Below, piece by piece: positions 17,198 through 26,851 of a stretch of 64,000 nucleotides of DNA. The stretch lies in contig JAFWYK010000010.1 in assembly GCA_017517685.1 (NCBI GenBank), positions 194,499 through 258,498 on the forward strand, read 5' to 3'. Each line of letters begins with the position of its first letter. Position 1 is the stretch's first letter. The notes beneath the pieces were generated by a model that worked only from the letters and a program-made list of their open reading frames with translations, had not been told where the DNA came from and made no database searches. Both the position numbers and the translations under genes were made by a program. Source of the stretch: Clostridia bacterium (GTDB lineage: Bacteria > Bacillota > Clostridia > TANB77 > CAG-508).

Positions 17198-18175
17198 ATG
17201 AAAAATATTTTAACAAAATTATTATTAATTATATTTATTATCATATTTTTAACAATTATATTCATTAATCCAGTAAGAGCTTTTGATAAAAATGAGGTGC
17301 TAAGAAAAGAAGATACATTTGAACAATTAGAAAATGCTCCAGAAAATAATATAATTTATAAATTTGATAAGAAAACAAACAAAACTACAATTGTTGATGT
17401 AGATGAAATATTAGCATTATATAATCTAAGTAGAACTAATGAGAGTATGGGATTCATGTCTCAAAATCAACAAAAATCAATATGGACTGATAATAAGTTT
17501 ACAAGAGATACTCCGAATTGGTTTTTTTCACCACATCTTGGTTTAAGACCATACAGTGATACTTGTAAAATAAAAGCGGAAGGTGATATAAGAAATGGTA
17601 GTGGATTTTTAGTAGGTTCTAACTTATTATTAACTAATGCACATTGCGTATTTGAAGATAAAAACTTTGAAAATTATTATCCAAATTGGATTTGTTATCC
17701 AGCTTATGATAACGGCGCTTATGCTTCAGGGTTATATACTGGTTGGAGTACTGTATATTATTCGTCAGGGTATTCTTCTAATATTGAATCTGTTAGTAAT
17801 GAAAATGATTGGGCAATATGTGTATTGCAAAGCAATTTAGGGGATACTCAAGGGTGGTTTTCGTGTTCTTCTTATGGTAGTTCATCATATTTAGAAGATA
17901 AAGCTATCAAACAAATAGGTTATCCAGATAATGATATATTTAGTGGGAAATATCAGTATTGTTCTACAGGTAATATTACTAATGTTCGTTCTAAATCATT
18001 TGATACTAATGCGATAAATTATCGTGGAATGAGTGGTGGACCAATTGTTTTACAATCAAATGAAAATTCTGCAGTGGGGCTTATAAAGGGATTTTATAAT
18101 GATAATACAACATATGGTGTACGAATAACGTCTGATATTGTAAATCTAATAATTAGTTTACAGCAAAGTAATTAA
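17198..18175 (+). CDS. Secreted trypsin-like serine protease, V8/glutamyl endopeptidase type
   Basis: 325 residues starting at the ATG preceded by AAGGAGGAATT; the 37 in-frame codons upstream have no ribosome site. A signal peptide (hydrophobic 5-26, ending at VRAFD) precedes a pro-region of about 85 residues, then an S1-type domain with the triad His149 (LLTNAHCVF), Asp204 (ENDWAICVL) and Ser279 (GMSGGPIV). The compact spacing and GXGFL(V)G strand resemble the V8-like S1B subfamily. It is probably exported as a zymogen. It lies inside a decayed integrative island and is A+T-rich. Confidence 0.88.
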   Translation: MKNILTKLLLIIFIIIFLTIIFINPVRAFDKNEVLRKEDTFEQLENAPENNIIYKFDKKTNKTTIVDVDEILALYNLSRTNESMGFMSQNQQKSIWTDNKFTRDTPNWFFSPHLGLRPYSDTCKIKAEGDIRNGSGFLVGSNLLLTNAHCVFEDKNFENYYPNWICYPAYDNGAYASGLYTGWSTVYYSSGYSSNIESVSNENDWAICVLQSNLGDTQGWFSCSSYGSSSYLEDKAIKQIGYPDNDIFSGKYQYCSTGNITNVRSKSFDTNAINYRGMSGGPIVLQSNENSAVGLIKGFYNDNTTYGVRITSDIVNLIISLQQSN

Positions 18176-18203
18176 TACAGTTAAAGCTTTAAAGGAGTTT
18201 TAT

Positions 18204-18679
18204 ATGAAAAAAAGCATAAGGCTTATAATTATAATTGCAATTATTTTATTGATAATAATTTTTTTAAGAATTAAAATTGAAAGATATTTATTGGGTGATT
18301 ATATTGTTATTATTAGTGATTCAAATTTAATCGCAAAAGATTGGAACGAAAAAAATATAAACGAACAATTTACTGACCTAAATTATAATAATAAAATTTA
18401 TGTAAGCACAAATAAGTTAATTGATCAAGATGATCTTAATAAACAATTAGATATAACTAATATAATATGCAGTGAAACTCCAGAAAAGATGCATAAACAA
18501 TTGGTAAGAATATTTTCAATAAAAAATATATCTAAAAATCGCGCTATTGCAATTAAATTCGAAGATAATGATAACTATTATATGTATTCTTATTATACAA
18601 ATGTGAAAATGAAAAAATTACTATTTTAAAATATGATAAAAATACAACTACAACAAATATTGTAAAAATCAAAAAATAA
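18204..18679 (+). pseudogene. Small membrane-anchored protein, probably frameshifted near its end
   Basis: The open frame 18204-18629 encodes 141 residues: an N-terminal anchor (4-24) and an unknown charged domain. One base added in the A-run near 18606 would continue the frame into about 24 plausible residues (ITILKYDKNTTTTNIVKIKK) ending at 18677-18679. A similar YKFDKKTNKTTIV phrase occurs in the preceding protease. So either the gene lost a base or the record has a homopolymer error. It starts 28 bases after the protease gene with AAGGAG upstream, so the two are probably co-expressed. No family recognised. Confidence 0.6.
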
Positions 18680-18750
18680 ATATATTATATCATAAAAAGT
18701 TTCCATTTGTAATTGAAATGATTAAAAATTAATAAAAAAAGGATGTAGAT

Positions 18751-18793
18751 TCTGTTCGAATTCACGAAAAAGACCTATTTTCATAGGTCTTTT
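18751..18793 (+). repeat. Degenerate copy of the tRNA-Phe 3' end and its terminator
   Basis: TCTGTTCGAATTCACGAAAA aligns with the T-arm/acceptor end of tRNA-Phe, with gaps. It is followed, as at the real gene, by an AAAGACCTAT...ATAGGTCTTT hairpin (18769-18790). 18680-18750 shows nothing else. Confidence 0.6.
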
Positions 18794-18801
18794 TTTATTC
18801 G

Positions 18802-18881
18802 AAATTATATAAAAATATATCAAAATGTCACTAATATTTATCCCAAATTGAAAATATGGTCGTATTTGAACGTATTCATTA
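18802..18881. repeat. Element-end repeat, copy B
   Basis: Shares AAATTATATAAAAATATATC and GTATTTGAACGTATTCATTA with copy A at 16931-17022, but the GTCCCC core has decayed. Same order and orientation relative to the tRNA-end fragment. Confidence 0.65.
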
Positions 18882-18941
18882 TAAAAATTATTGACAAAAT
18901 TTTTGTTTTATATTTTAATTTAAATTAAGGAGGGAGCAAAA

Positions 18942-19634
18942 ATGAAAAAAAATGTAATATTTTTAATAATTTTAATAATTATTTTGATAACAATTGTTTG
19001 TTTTTTCTTTTTTAAAAATCACATATATTCATTTTGGGCTATTAAAAAATACGAAAAAAAATATGAAGATTTGTATTTTTCAAAGAAAGATATTATATTT
19101 GATAATATTAATGGGATAGAAAAAAATGAAATTAATATAAATGATTTTTATGTATCGATATCTGATTTTAAATATATAGAAGATGAAAAAAGATTAGAAT
19201 TGCAATTCAAATTTAAGGGTGAGAATCCATTAAACCGTGTAGATTATGTTTTAAGAGTTTATAATTTAAATTATTGTTTAGGTGATATGTTTAATGGAGA
19301 TTTATCATTAGATAGTGGAGTTGATTATATTATAAATTATAATAAATTTTATGAAAAAAATTTTGGATATAAGAATTCAATAATCAATTTGACTGATGCA
19401 CCATATAATCAATTTGATTTATTGGGAGAGTGTAAACTTGAAAATAAGGCAGAACTGCTAGATTCTGGTGAAATTATACATAAAATTTCTTTAAATTTAC
19501 CAGAAAAATTTATTGTAGAAGATAAATTAAATATAGATTTATTTGACATTAATTATCAATACATAGGAAATAAAGAATTATATAAAGTTGCAGAACCTTT
19601 ATGTGAATTAAATTATATTATTGATATAAAATAA
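18942..19634 (+). CDS. Membrane-anchored protein of unknown function
   Basis: 230 residues: one N-terminal membrane helix (about 5-23) and an extracytoplasmic domain with alternating short strands (FYVSISDFKYIEDEKRLELQF, LRVYNLNYCLG). This suggests an immunoglobulin-like beta-sandwich, but I recognise no family. It follows repeat B, has an AAGGAGGGAGC site and is very A+T-rich. It lies between two tRNA-Phe fragments and is probably cargo of the decayed island. Confidence 0.75.
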   Translation: MKKNVIFLIILIIILITIVCFFFFKNHIYSFWAIKKYEKKYEDLYFSKKDIIFDNINGIEKNEININDFYVSISDFKYIEDEKRLELQFKFKGENPLNRVDYVLRVYNLNYCLGDMFNGDLSLDSGVDYIINYNKFYEKNFGYKNSIINLTDAPYNQFDLLGECKLENKAELLDSGEIIHKISLNLPEKFIVEDKLNIDLFDINYQYIGNKELYKVAEPLCELNYIIDIK

Positions 19635-19704
19635 TAAAAGTTATATAATAGATTTGTTTTTATCATTATCAGTAATTATTTGTTAGCATTAAAGATGTGT
19701 TGTG

Positions 19705-19776
19705 GATGTCCTCATGATATATTGAATGGCTTGAAAATGTAAGCGTTTAGGGGATGGCAACTGTCCGAAGCCACCA
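19705..19776 (+). repeat. Third tRNA-Phe end fragment (att-like)
   Basis: CGAAGCCACCA (19766-19776) is identical to the last 11 bases of tRNA-Phe. About 60 bases upstream lies GGATGTCCTCATGAT, one base different from the ATGTCCCCATGAT of repeat A. It probably marks the outer end of the island. Confidence 0.6.
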
Positions 19777-19837
19777 CGTAAAAGATAGCAGTGCTTATAA
19801 ATGTTTAAGTATTGTTATTTTTTTATTTTGATTAATA

Positions 19838-19868
19838 AACGCAAGATTTTGTTATCTTGCGTATTTTT
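19838..19868 (+). terminator. Intrinsic terminator closing the island
   Basis: ACGCAAGAT / ATCTTGCGT stem plus T6. 19869-20011 shows no gene or recognisable signal. Confidence 0.75.
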
Positions 19869-20011
19869 TATAAAAAATATAAACATAATAAATTTGTTTG
19901 CAAAACAATCATAAAGAAAAAAAGAGAAAAAAAGAGATAAATGGAGATAAAATTGCGTTTTAAAACATAATAAAGTTGTGAAATGTTAAATCAAACTTTT
20001 TTAGACAAATA

Positions 20012-20040
20012 TTGACTTTTTTAAACTGATAGGGTATAAT
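20012..20040 (+). promoter_or_regulatory. mgtE promoter
   Basis: TTGACT (20012-20017), 17 bases, TATAAT (20035-20040). The 130-base leader holds an ATTTACAT / ATGTAAAT inverted repeat but no Mg-riboswitch (M-box) that I can recognise. Confidence 0.75.
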
Positions 20041-20172
20041 ATTTGTGTTGAAGATTTACATAAAAATGCAAAAGTGAATGATTAACATATATATGTAAAT
20101 ATTTAGCAAAATTGATTATTGATTTTTGAGTAATCTTTAGTTGTTTTATTTTAAGAATAGGAGGGTGTAAAA

Positions 20173-21525
20173 ATGGATAATAAAGAATTAGAACTATTAG
20201 ATCAATTAATAGAATTAATTGAATACAAATCAATAAATAAGTTACGTAAATTTTTAGAAAATGTTAATAGTGCTGATTTCCCGAGTATTTTTGAAGAAAT
20301 AACTGAAGAACAAATAATAATGGTTTATAGATTACTTCCAAAAACAAAAGCAGCTGAGGTGTTTGTTGAATTAGAACCTTCTGCACAAGAAAACTTAATT
20401 AATTACTTAACTGATTCAGAAATTAAAAATGTAATGAATGAGATTTATATGGATGACGCGGTTGATTTAATTGAAGAAATGCCTGCAAATGTTGTAAAAA
20501 GAATTCTAGCAAATACAAAACCACAAAACAGAAAAATTATTAATGAGTTGTTAAAATATCCAGATGAAACAGCTGGTAGTTTGATGACAACAGAATTTAT
20601 AGATTTAAAAGAAAATATGACAGTTGAAAAAGCTTTTGAACTTATAAAAGCAAAAGGTTTAAAGAAAGAAACTGTTTATAATTGTTATGTTACAACTATA
20701 GATAGAAAATTACTTGGTGTAATTGATATTAAAGAATTATTAGTTGCAGAAAGAGACGAATCAGTAAAAGACATCATGGATGTTAATGTTATAAAAGCAT
20801 ATACATTAGATGATCAAGAAGAAGTTATTAAAATGTTTGACAAATATGATTGTGTTGCTCTTCCGGTAGTAGATAAAGAAGATAGATTAGTTGGTATAAT
20901 TACAATCGACGATGCTATTGACGTATTACAAGAAGAAACATTAGAAGACTTCGAAAAAATGGCTGCCATCGCACCTAGTGAAGATTCATATTTAAAAACT
21001 AGTGTATTAACACATGCTAAAAATAGAATTGTATGGCTTTTAATACTTATGGTTTCATCTATGATTACAGGAGCTATTATTGAAAAATTCGAAGCTGCAA
21101 TTTCAACATTACCAATATTGGTTGCATTTATTCCAATGATAATGGGAACTGGTGGTAATAGTGGATCACAAAGTTCAACACTTACAATTCGTGGTCTTGC
21201 AATGGATGATATTACAACAAAAGATGTATTTAAAGTAATGTGGAAAGAATTTAGAGTTGCATTTATTGTTGGTCTTGGTCTTGCTATTGTAAATAGTTTA
21301 AGAATACTTATTCAATATCATGATCCACAAATTGCATTTACAGTATCATTAACATTGATGTCTACAGTAATTTTAGCAAAAGAACTTGGAGGAATACTTC
21401 CAATACTAGCTAAAAAATTAAAATTAGATCCAGCGTTGATGGCGTCTCCACTTTTAACAACAGTGGTAGATACAGTTTCTGTATTATTATTCTTAAGTAT
21501 ATCAACAATGGTATTTGGATTATAA
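20173..21525 (+). CDS. mgtE: Magnesium transporter MgtE
   Basis: 450 residues with all MgtE parts: MgtE_N superhelix (about 25-130), two CBS domains (about 135-255, with VKDIMDVNV and GIITIDDAIDVL), the plug helix, and a five-helix pore (about 285-450) containing the signature GTGGNSGSQSSTL of the Mg2+ selectivity region. It is a homodimeric Mg2+ channel gated by cytosolic Mg2+. The start has AGGAGGGTG upstream. Monocistronic with its own promoter and terminator. Confidence 0.97.
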   Translation: MDNKELELLDQLIELIEYKSINKLRKFLENVNSADFPSIFEEITEEQIIMVYRLLPKTKAAEVFVELEPSAQENLINYLTDSEIKNVMNEIYMDDAVDLIEEMPANVVKRILANTKPQNRKIINELLKYPDETAGSLMTTEFIDLKENMTVEKAFELIKAKGLKKETVYNCYVTTIDRKLLGVIDIKELLVAERDESVKDIMDVNVIKAYTLDDQEEVIKMFDKYDCVALPVVDKEDRLVGIITIDDAIDVLQEETLEDFEKMAAIAPSEDSYLKTSVLTHAKNRIVWLLILMVSSMITGAIIEKFEAAISTLPILVAFIPMIMGTGGNSGSQSSTLTIRGLAMDDITTKDVFKVMWKEFRVAFIVGLGLAIVNSLRILIQYHDPQIAFTVSLTLMSTVILAKELGGILPILAKKLKLDPALMASPLLTTVVDTVSVLLFLSISTMVFGL

Positions 21526-21536
21526 AATAATAAATG

Positions 21537-21571
21537 TTGAGCTGCTATAACTAGTAGCTCAATTTTTTTTT
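21537..21571 (+). terminator. Intrinsic terminator after mgtE
   Basis: TTGAGCTGCTA / TAGTAGCTCAA stem (one wobble) and a T9 run. Confidence 0.85.
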
Positions 21572-21662
21572 GGAAAATATTACATTTTTAAAAAATATTG
21601 ATATATGATGAAATTTGAATTATAATGTAGAAGATAAAATATAATTATAAAAGGATAGAGAG

Positions 21663-22250
21663 ATGAAAAAATTATACATAGTGCTTGCACATACAGGGAC
21701 TATTTTATCAAGAATTATTAGAATGTGGACTGGGGATGAATATACACATGCATCTATTGCATTAGATGAAGATTTAAATGAAATGTATTCATTTGGAAGA
21801 AAAAATGCATACATAGCATTTATTGGCGGATTTGTAAGAGAAGGAATTAAATTTGGTACATTTAAAAGATTCTACAAATCAGAAATAGGTGTATATGAAC
21901 TTGAAGTAACAGAAGAACAATATCAAAAAGTTTGTGATAATATTGCAAATATTAGAGAACATAAAGATGAATATAGATTTAATATATGGGGATTAGTTTT
22001 AGTAGCATTTAATAAGAAAAGAAATGTTGAAAAAATTTATTATTGTGCAGAATTCGTTAAAGATGTTCTTAAAAAATCTGATATTGATATTTCTGGACTT
22101 CCAGAAGTTATTCAACCAGAACATTTTAAAGGTTTAAAGAATACTAAACTAATATATAAGGGATTGTTTAAAGAATATAAAAAGAAAAATAATTATATGG
22201 AACAATTACTTGAATTTATGCTTTCTAAAAAAAGAGCATCATCACATTAA
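21663..22250 (+). CDS. Permuted NlpC/P60-like (papain-fold) protein
   Basis: 195 residues, no signal peptide. The order is His first (EYTHASIALD, about residue 28), Cys later (IYYCAEFVKDVL, about 127), as in circularly permuted NlpC/P60 families (YiiX/LRAT type), which hydrolyse or transfer acyl or amide groups. The AEFV helix after the Cys is typical. The substrate is unknown and cytoplasmic location is likely. It lies 73 bases before the two-component genes on the same strand without a clear terminator between, so it may be co-transcribed with them. Confidence 0.75.
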   Translation: MKKLYIVLAHTGTILSRIIRMWTGDEYTHASIALDEDLNEMYSFGRKNAYIAFIGGFVREGIKFGTFKRFYKSEIGVYELEVTEEQYQKVCDNIANIREHKDEYRFNIWGLVLVAFNKKRNVEKIYYCAEFVKDVLKKSDIDISGLPEVIQPEHFKGLKNTKLIYKGLFKEYKKKNNYMEQLLEFMLSKKRASSH

Positions 22251-22323
22251 ATTTAATGTTAATTTAATATTCATAAGATAAAATTTGAATTACAAAAGAT
22301 AGATTGATAAAAGGAATGATCAC

Positions 22324-22992
22324 ATGAGAGTTTTAATTATTGAAGATGATAAAATTTTATCTAAGACAGTAGAACAATGTTTAAAAGGTAGATATGATAT
22401 TGATAGTGCATATGATGGTGGTGAAGGACTTTTATATGCAAAACAAGAAATATATGATCTTATTATTTTAGATATAATGATGCCTGTTATGGATGGATAT
22501 GAAGTATTAACAAGATTAAGAAATGAAAAAATATTTACTCCTGTTTTAATTCTTACTGCAAAAGATAGCATTAACGATAAAGTAAAAGGTTTTAGAATTG
22601 GTGCTGATGATTATATAGTGAAGCCATTTAATAGAGAAGAACTTCTAGTAAGAGTAGAAGCTTTAATAAGACGTAGTACAGGAAATTATACTGAAAATGT
22701 TATTGAATTTAAAGGATTAGTATTAGATTTGAATTCGAGAAAAATTAAAGCAAATGGTGAAGAAATAGTTCTTCAAGGTAAACAATTTGATGTTTTAGAA
22801 TATTTAATTAATTCTAAAAATACTATAATTACAAAGGAACAAATATTTGATAAGATTTGGGGATTTAATAGTGAAACAACAACGAATGTAATTGAAGTAT
22901 ATGCAAGTGGATTAAGAAAGGAATTAAAGAAGATTGGATATGATAAATATTTAAAGACTATACGAGGTGTTGGCTATATCTGGTCTGAATAA
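22324..22992 (+). CDS. OmpR/PhoB-family response regulator
   Basis: 222 residues. The receiver domain (1-118) has acidic pocket ED at 7-8, phospho-acceptor Asp in LIILDIMMP (about 51), Thr in LILTAKDS and Lys in YIVKPF. The winged-helix Trans_reg_C domain (about 128-222) ends in YLKTIRGVGYIWSE. It is followed after five bases by its kinase. It regulates unknown genes upon phosphorylation. Confidence 0.95.
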   Translation: MRVLIIEDDKILSKTVEQCLKGRYDIDSAYDGGEGLLYAKQEIYDLIILDIMMPVMDGYEVLTRLRNEKIFTPVLILTAKDSINDKVKGFRIGADDYIVKPFNREELLVRVEALIRRSTGNYTENVIEFKGLVLDLNSRKIKANGEEIVLQGKQFDVLEYLINSKNTIITKEQIFDKIWGFNSETTTNVIEVYASGLRKELKKIGYDKYLKTIRGVGYIWSE

Positions 22993-22997
22993 TAAAT

Positions 22998-24314
22998 ATG
23001 AAAGAAAAAGATGATTTAAAGGATAAATTAATTAAATTAATAATTTCAAATGTTATTGGATTTTCAATAATATTTGTTGTCTGTGGAATCTTTATTTTCT
23101 TAATGGTTAGAAACATCACTTATAGTGGTGTTGATACAGAACTATTAAGGAGTAAAGATTTACTTTTATCTATAAATAATACTGTCGATACTGAATTTGG
23201 ATTTTTTGATATAAATACAAAAAAGGATATTAAAGCAAGTATTTTAAAAGAAAATATAGATAGAGAGATTGGAAGAAGGTTAGTAAATCCTAATGTAATT
23301 ATAATAAGAAGAGATAATGATGGAAATATTATTAACCAAGATGAATTAGGTAGACTTGAAGAATATGTTGGAGAAATTACATTTAATAATTCAAATTTAG
23401 ATAAAATTTATGAAATAAGTTTAACAGATGAAGGTTATGCGTATAGAGGAATAAATTTTGAAATAAATACGTTAACAACTAAGTATGGACAATTATTAAT
23501 AAATATTGATGCACAAAAGTCGTTAGTAAATGCTTATTTTGTAATTATTAGTTTAGCAATTATTGTTGGTATGGTTTTATCTATAATAGTGAGTTATATA
23601 CTTTCAAAAAGAACAGTAAAACCACTTAAGGAAAATATAGAAAAACAAATAGAATTTGTTCAAAATGCATCACATGAATTAAGAACACCACTTACAATAA
23701 TTCAAGCAAAACAAGAATTATTACTTCAAGAACCAAATGCAAGAATTATTGACAAATCTGAAGATATAAGTTTAACATTAAATGAAACTAAAAGATTAAG
23801 TACATTAATTAAAGATTTAATGATGTTATCTAGAGCAGATAATAATAAGATTTCTATTAATAAAGAAAATGTTAATATAGATGAATATATAAAAAATGTA
23901 TTAACACCATATATAGAAGTTGCAGAAATAGAAAATAAAACTATAGAATTAGATTTGAATTTTAAAGAAGATATTGATGTTGATACAAATAAGATATATG
24001 AACTTTTAATCATTCTTTTAGATAATGCTGTTAAATATACAGAAGAGAATGATTTAATTAAAGTTAAAACTTATGCAAAGGATAATAAGTTTGTTTTAGA
24101 AGTTCAAGATACAGGAATCGGAGTTAGTGAAGAAGGTTTAGAAAGAATATTTGAAAGATTTTATAGAGAAGATAAAGCAAGGTCAAGAGAAACAGGTGGA
24201 AGTGGACTTGGGCTTTCGATTGCTGATTTTATAGTAACAAAACACGGTGGAACAATTAAAGCAGCTCATAATGAGCCCAAAGGAACAATTTTTATAGTAA
24301 GATTACCAAGATAG
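22998..24314 (+). CDS. Sensor histidine kinase
   Basis: 438 residues: two membrane helices (about 15-38 and 178-200) bracketing an extracytoplasmic sensor of about 140 residues with no recognisable fold, a short linker, HisKA with the H-box ASHELRTPL (about 225), then HATPase with N-box LLDNAVKYTEE, G1 VQDTGIGV and G2 GGSGLGLSI. It lacks a strong ribosome site and starts five bases after the regulator's stop, implying translational coupling. Stimulus unknown. Confidence 0.94.
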   Translation: MKEKDDLKDKLIKLIISNVIGFSIIFVVCGIFIFLMVRNITYSGVDTELLRSKDLLLSINNTVDTEFGFFDINTKKDIKASILKENIDREIGRRLVNPNVIIIRRDNDGNIINQDELGRLEEYVGEITFNNSNLDKIYEISLTDEGYAYRGINFEINTLTTKYGQLLINIDAQKSLVNAYFVIISLAIIVGMVLSIIVSYILSKRTVKPLKENIEKQIEFVQNASHELRTPLTIIQAKQELLLQEPNARIIDKSEDISLTLNETKRLSTLIKDLMMLSRADNNKISINKENVNIDEYIKNVLTPYIEVAEIENKTIELDLNFKEDIDVDTNKIYELLIILLDNAVKYTEENDLIKVKTYAKDNKFVLEVQDTGIGVSEEGLERIFERFYREDKARSRETGGSGLGLSIADFIVTKHGGTIKAAHNEPKGTIFIVRLPR

Positions 24315-24341
24315 AAGGAAAGAAAAATTCCTTCTATTTTT
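24312..24341 (+). terminator. Terminator after the kinase gene
   Basis: AGAAGGAA / TTCCTTCT stem followed by ATTTTT. Confidence 0.75.
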
Positions 24342-24404
24342 ACGTTTAAATAAAAAATATTAGGCTATATTGTAAATAACTTAAATTAATCTAGGAGGTT
24401 ATTT

Positions 24405-26834
24405 ATGGTATATAAATTTACTAAAAGTGCAGAAAAAGTATTAGAAATTGCAAATGAGCTTGCGCTAGATTTTGGACATGATTATATAGGCACAGAACAT
24501 ATTTTATATGGACTTTCATGTGAAGAAAAAGGAGTTGCAGGTAGAGTATTAGAAAATAAGAATGTTTATCCTGAAGATATTTTAGATAAGATAGAAGAGT
24601 TAATTGGTGGTAGAATAAATGAAAATGCTAAGATTTTAGGTTTTACACCAAGAACTAAAAAGATATTAGAAAATGCGTATGATGAATCTAGAAAAATTGA
24701 TGCAAGTTTTATTGGGACAGAACATATATTAATTGGAATGATTAATGAGCCGGAAAGTATTGCTTTAAAAATTCTAAATGAATTAAATATTAAGGCAGAA
24801 GATATTGGAAATGAATTAATAAATGTTTTAAATGAATTTGAAAACAAAGTAAATGATTTAAATAAGAAACAAAACAATATGACTGGTTTTCAATTTTTAA
24901 ATCAATATGGAAATGATTTAACCGAGAAAGCTTTAAATGGTTTTTTAGATCCTGTTCTTGAAAGAGATGAAGAAACTCAAAGACTAATTGAAATATTATC
25001 AAGAAGAATGAAAAATAATCCTTGTTTAATTGGTGAGCCAGGAGTTGGAAAAACTGCTGTTGTTGAAGGATTAGCTGAAAGAATTGCTCAAAATAATGTC
25101 CCTGATAATTTAAAAAATAAAGTGATAATAACTTTAGATATAGCTTCAATGGTTGCAGGAGCCAAATATAGAGGTGATTTTGAAGAAAGATTAAAGAAGA
25201 CTTTACAAGAAGTTAAAAAGGCCGAAAATGTAATTTTATTTATTGATGAAATTCATACTATTGTTGGTGCAGGAGCAGCTGAAGGCGCGATTGATGCAGC
25301 AAATATTTTAAAACCAATTTTAGCACGAGGTGAACTTCAAATCATAGGTGCGACAACAATAAAAGAATATAGAAAATATATTGAAAAAGATTCTGCTTTA
25401 GAAAGAAGATTTCAACCAGTATATATAGAAGAACCATCTATAGATAAATCTAAGTTAATTATAAAAGGTGTAAAAGAAAAATATGAAAAACATCATAATG
25501 TAAGAATTACAGATGCAGCAATAGAGTCTGCTGTAGAACTATCAGAAAGATATATATCAGATAGATTCTTGCCAGATAAAGCAATAGATTTAATAGATGA
25601 AGCTGCAGCAAAAATAAAATTAAAATATTATTCTGAACCAGATATTATTAGAACAATTGAATTAAAACTTACAACAGTATGTAGAGAAAAGGAAGACGCA
25701 ATAGATAATCAAGAGTTTGAAAGAGCAGCATCGCTTAGAGATGAAGAAAAAGAATTGGTAGAGAAATTAAATAAAGAGTGTGAAAAATGGAAAAATAAAA
25801 CAAAGAAGAATATTGTAAATATAGATAGAGAAGATATAGAGAAAGTAATTTCTAAATGGACGGGAATACCTATATATAAAATAACAGAATCAGAAACTGA
25901 TAAATTAAATCATTTAGGTGAAGCTTTAAGAGAAAAAGTAATTGGACAAGATGATGCAATAGAGAAGATTGTTAAAGCTATAAGGAGAAGTAGAGTTGGA
26001 TTAAAAGAACCAACAAAACCGGTGGGATCGTTTTTGTTTTTAGGACCAACTGGTGTTGGAAAAACAAAACTTGCAAAATCACTTGCAGAGAATCTGTTTT
26101 CAAGTGAAAATGATATTATTAAATTAGATATGTCAGAGTATATGGAAGCATCGTCTGTTAGTAAGATGATAGGCTCTCCTCCTGGTTATGTTGGGTATGA
26201 AGACGTAAACGGATTAACTGAACTTATAAAAAGAAAACCATATTCTGTAGTTCTATTTGATGAACTTGAAAAAGCGCATCCTGATGTTTTAAATATTTTA
26301 CTTCAAGTGTTAGATGAAGGAGTATTAACAGATAGTCATGGTAAAAAAGTAAGCTTTAAAAATGCAATTATTATAATGACATCTAATATTGGAGCAAGAA
26401 TGATATCGGATAAAAAACAAATTGGTTTTGCGGCTACTAATGAAAATGATAATATTAAAAATCAAGTTTTATCAGAATTAAAAAAAGAGCTTAAACCAGA
26501 ATTTATAAATAGAATCGATGAGGTTGTTATATTTAATAAATTAGAGAGTGAATCTATTAAACAAATAATTCAAAACATGTTAAATGAGGTTAAGTTAAAA
26601 TTAGAAAGAGAAGGATATTTAATAAAGTTTGAAAATAATATAATAGAATATATTCAAAACCAATGTAAAGATAATTCTTATGGAGCTAGGCCGATAAAGC
26701 GACTAATACAAAATATTATTGAGAATAAAATTGCTGATATGATACTTTTGAAGTGTATTCGAAAAAATGAAGAAATTAATATATATATTGAAGAAGATTT
26801 ACTTAAAATAAAACAAAACAAGGTAGCTTTATAG
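24405..26834 (+). CDS. clpC: AAA+ protease chaperone ClpC
   Basis: 809-residue Hsp100 unfoldase that feeds proteins to ClpP. Double Clp-N repeat (1-145), AAA-1 with GEPGVGKT (about 207) and Walker B LFIDEIH, a UVR-containing middle region (about 415-450, [19 protein letters not shown]), and AAA-2 with GPTGVGKT (about 545) and [12 protein letters not shown]. The mid-region UVR motif and overall length make it ClpC and not ClpA or ClpB. The usual partners ctsR, mcsA and mcsB are absent beside it, and I see no CtsR site upstream. Confidence 0.95.
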   Translation: MVYKFTKSAEKVLEIANELALDFGHDYIGTEHILYGLSCEEKGVAGRVLENKNVYPEDILDKIEELIGGRINENAKILGFTPRTKKILENAYDESRKIDASFIGTEHILIGMINEPESIALKILNELNIKAEDIGNELINVLNEFENKVNDLNKKQNNMTGFQFLNQYGNDLTEKALNGFLDPVLERDEETQRLIEILSRRMKNNPCLIGEPGVGKTAVVEGLAERIAQNNVPDNLKNKVIITLDIASMVAGAKYRGDFEERLKKTLQEVKKAENVILFIDEIHTIVGAGAAEGAIDAANILKPILARGELQIIGATTIKEYRKYIEKDSALERRFQPVYIEEPSIDKSKLIIKGVKEKYEKHHNVRITDAAIESAVELSERYISDRFLPDKAIDLIDEAAAKIKLKYYSEPDIIRTIELKLTTVCREKEDAIDNQEFERAASLRDEEKELVEKLNKECEKWKNKTKKNIVNIDREDIEKVISKWTGIPIYKITESETDKLNHLGEALREKVIGQDDAIEKIVKAIRRSRVGLKEPTKPVGSFLFLGPTGVGKTKLAKSLAENLFSSENDIIKLDMSEYMEASSVSKMIGSPPGYVGYEDVNGLTELIKRKPYSVVLFDELEKAHPDVLNILLQVLDEGVLTDSHGKKVSFKNAIIIMTSNIGARMISDKKQIGFAATNENDNIKNQVLSELKKELKPEFINRIDEVVIFNKLESESIKQIIQNMLNEVKLKLEREGYLIKFENNIIEYIQNQCKDNSYGARPIKRLIQNIIENKIADMILLKCIRKNEEINIYIEEDLLKIKQNKVAL

Positions 26835-26851
26835 CTACCTTGAACTTTTTT
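26819..26851. terminator. Bidirectional terminator between clpC and the CDF gene
   Basis: CAAGGTAGCT / AGCTACCTTG stem overlapping the clpC stop codon, with T-rich right flank. It serves both convergent genes. Confidence 0.8.

Noticed and set aside
20041-20172. Possible Mg2+ (M-box) riboswitch before mgtE
   Set aside because: The leader is only about 130 bases, A/T-rich, and lacks the conserved M-box helices and any terminator or sequestering stem. Only a short inverted repeat is present.
24342-24404. CtsR operator before clpC
   Set aside because: No heptad GGTCAAA repeats are present, and there is no CIRCE element either.
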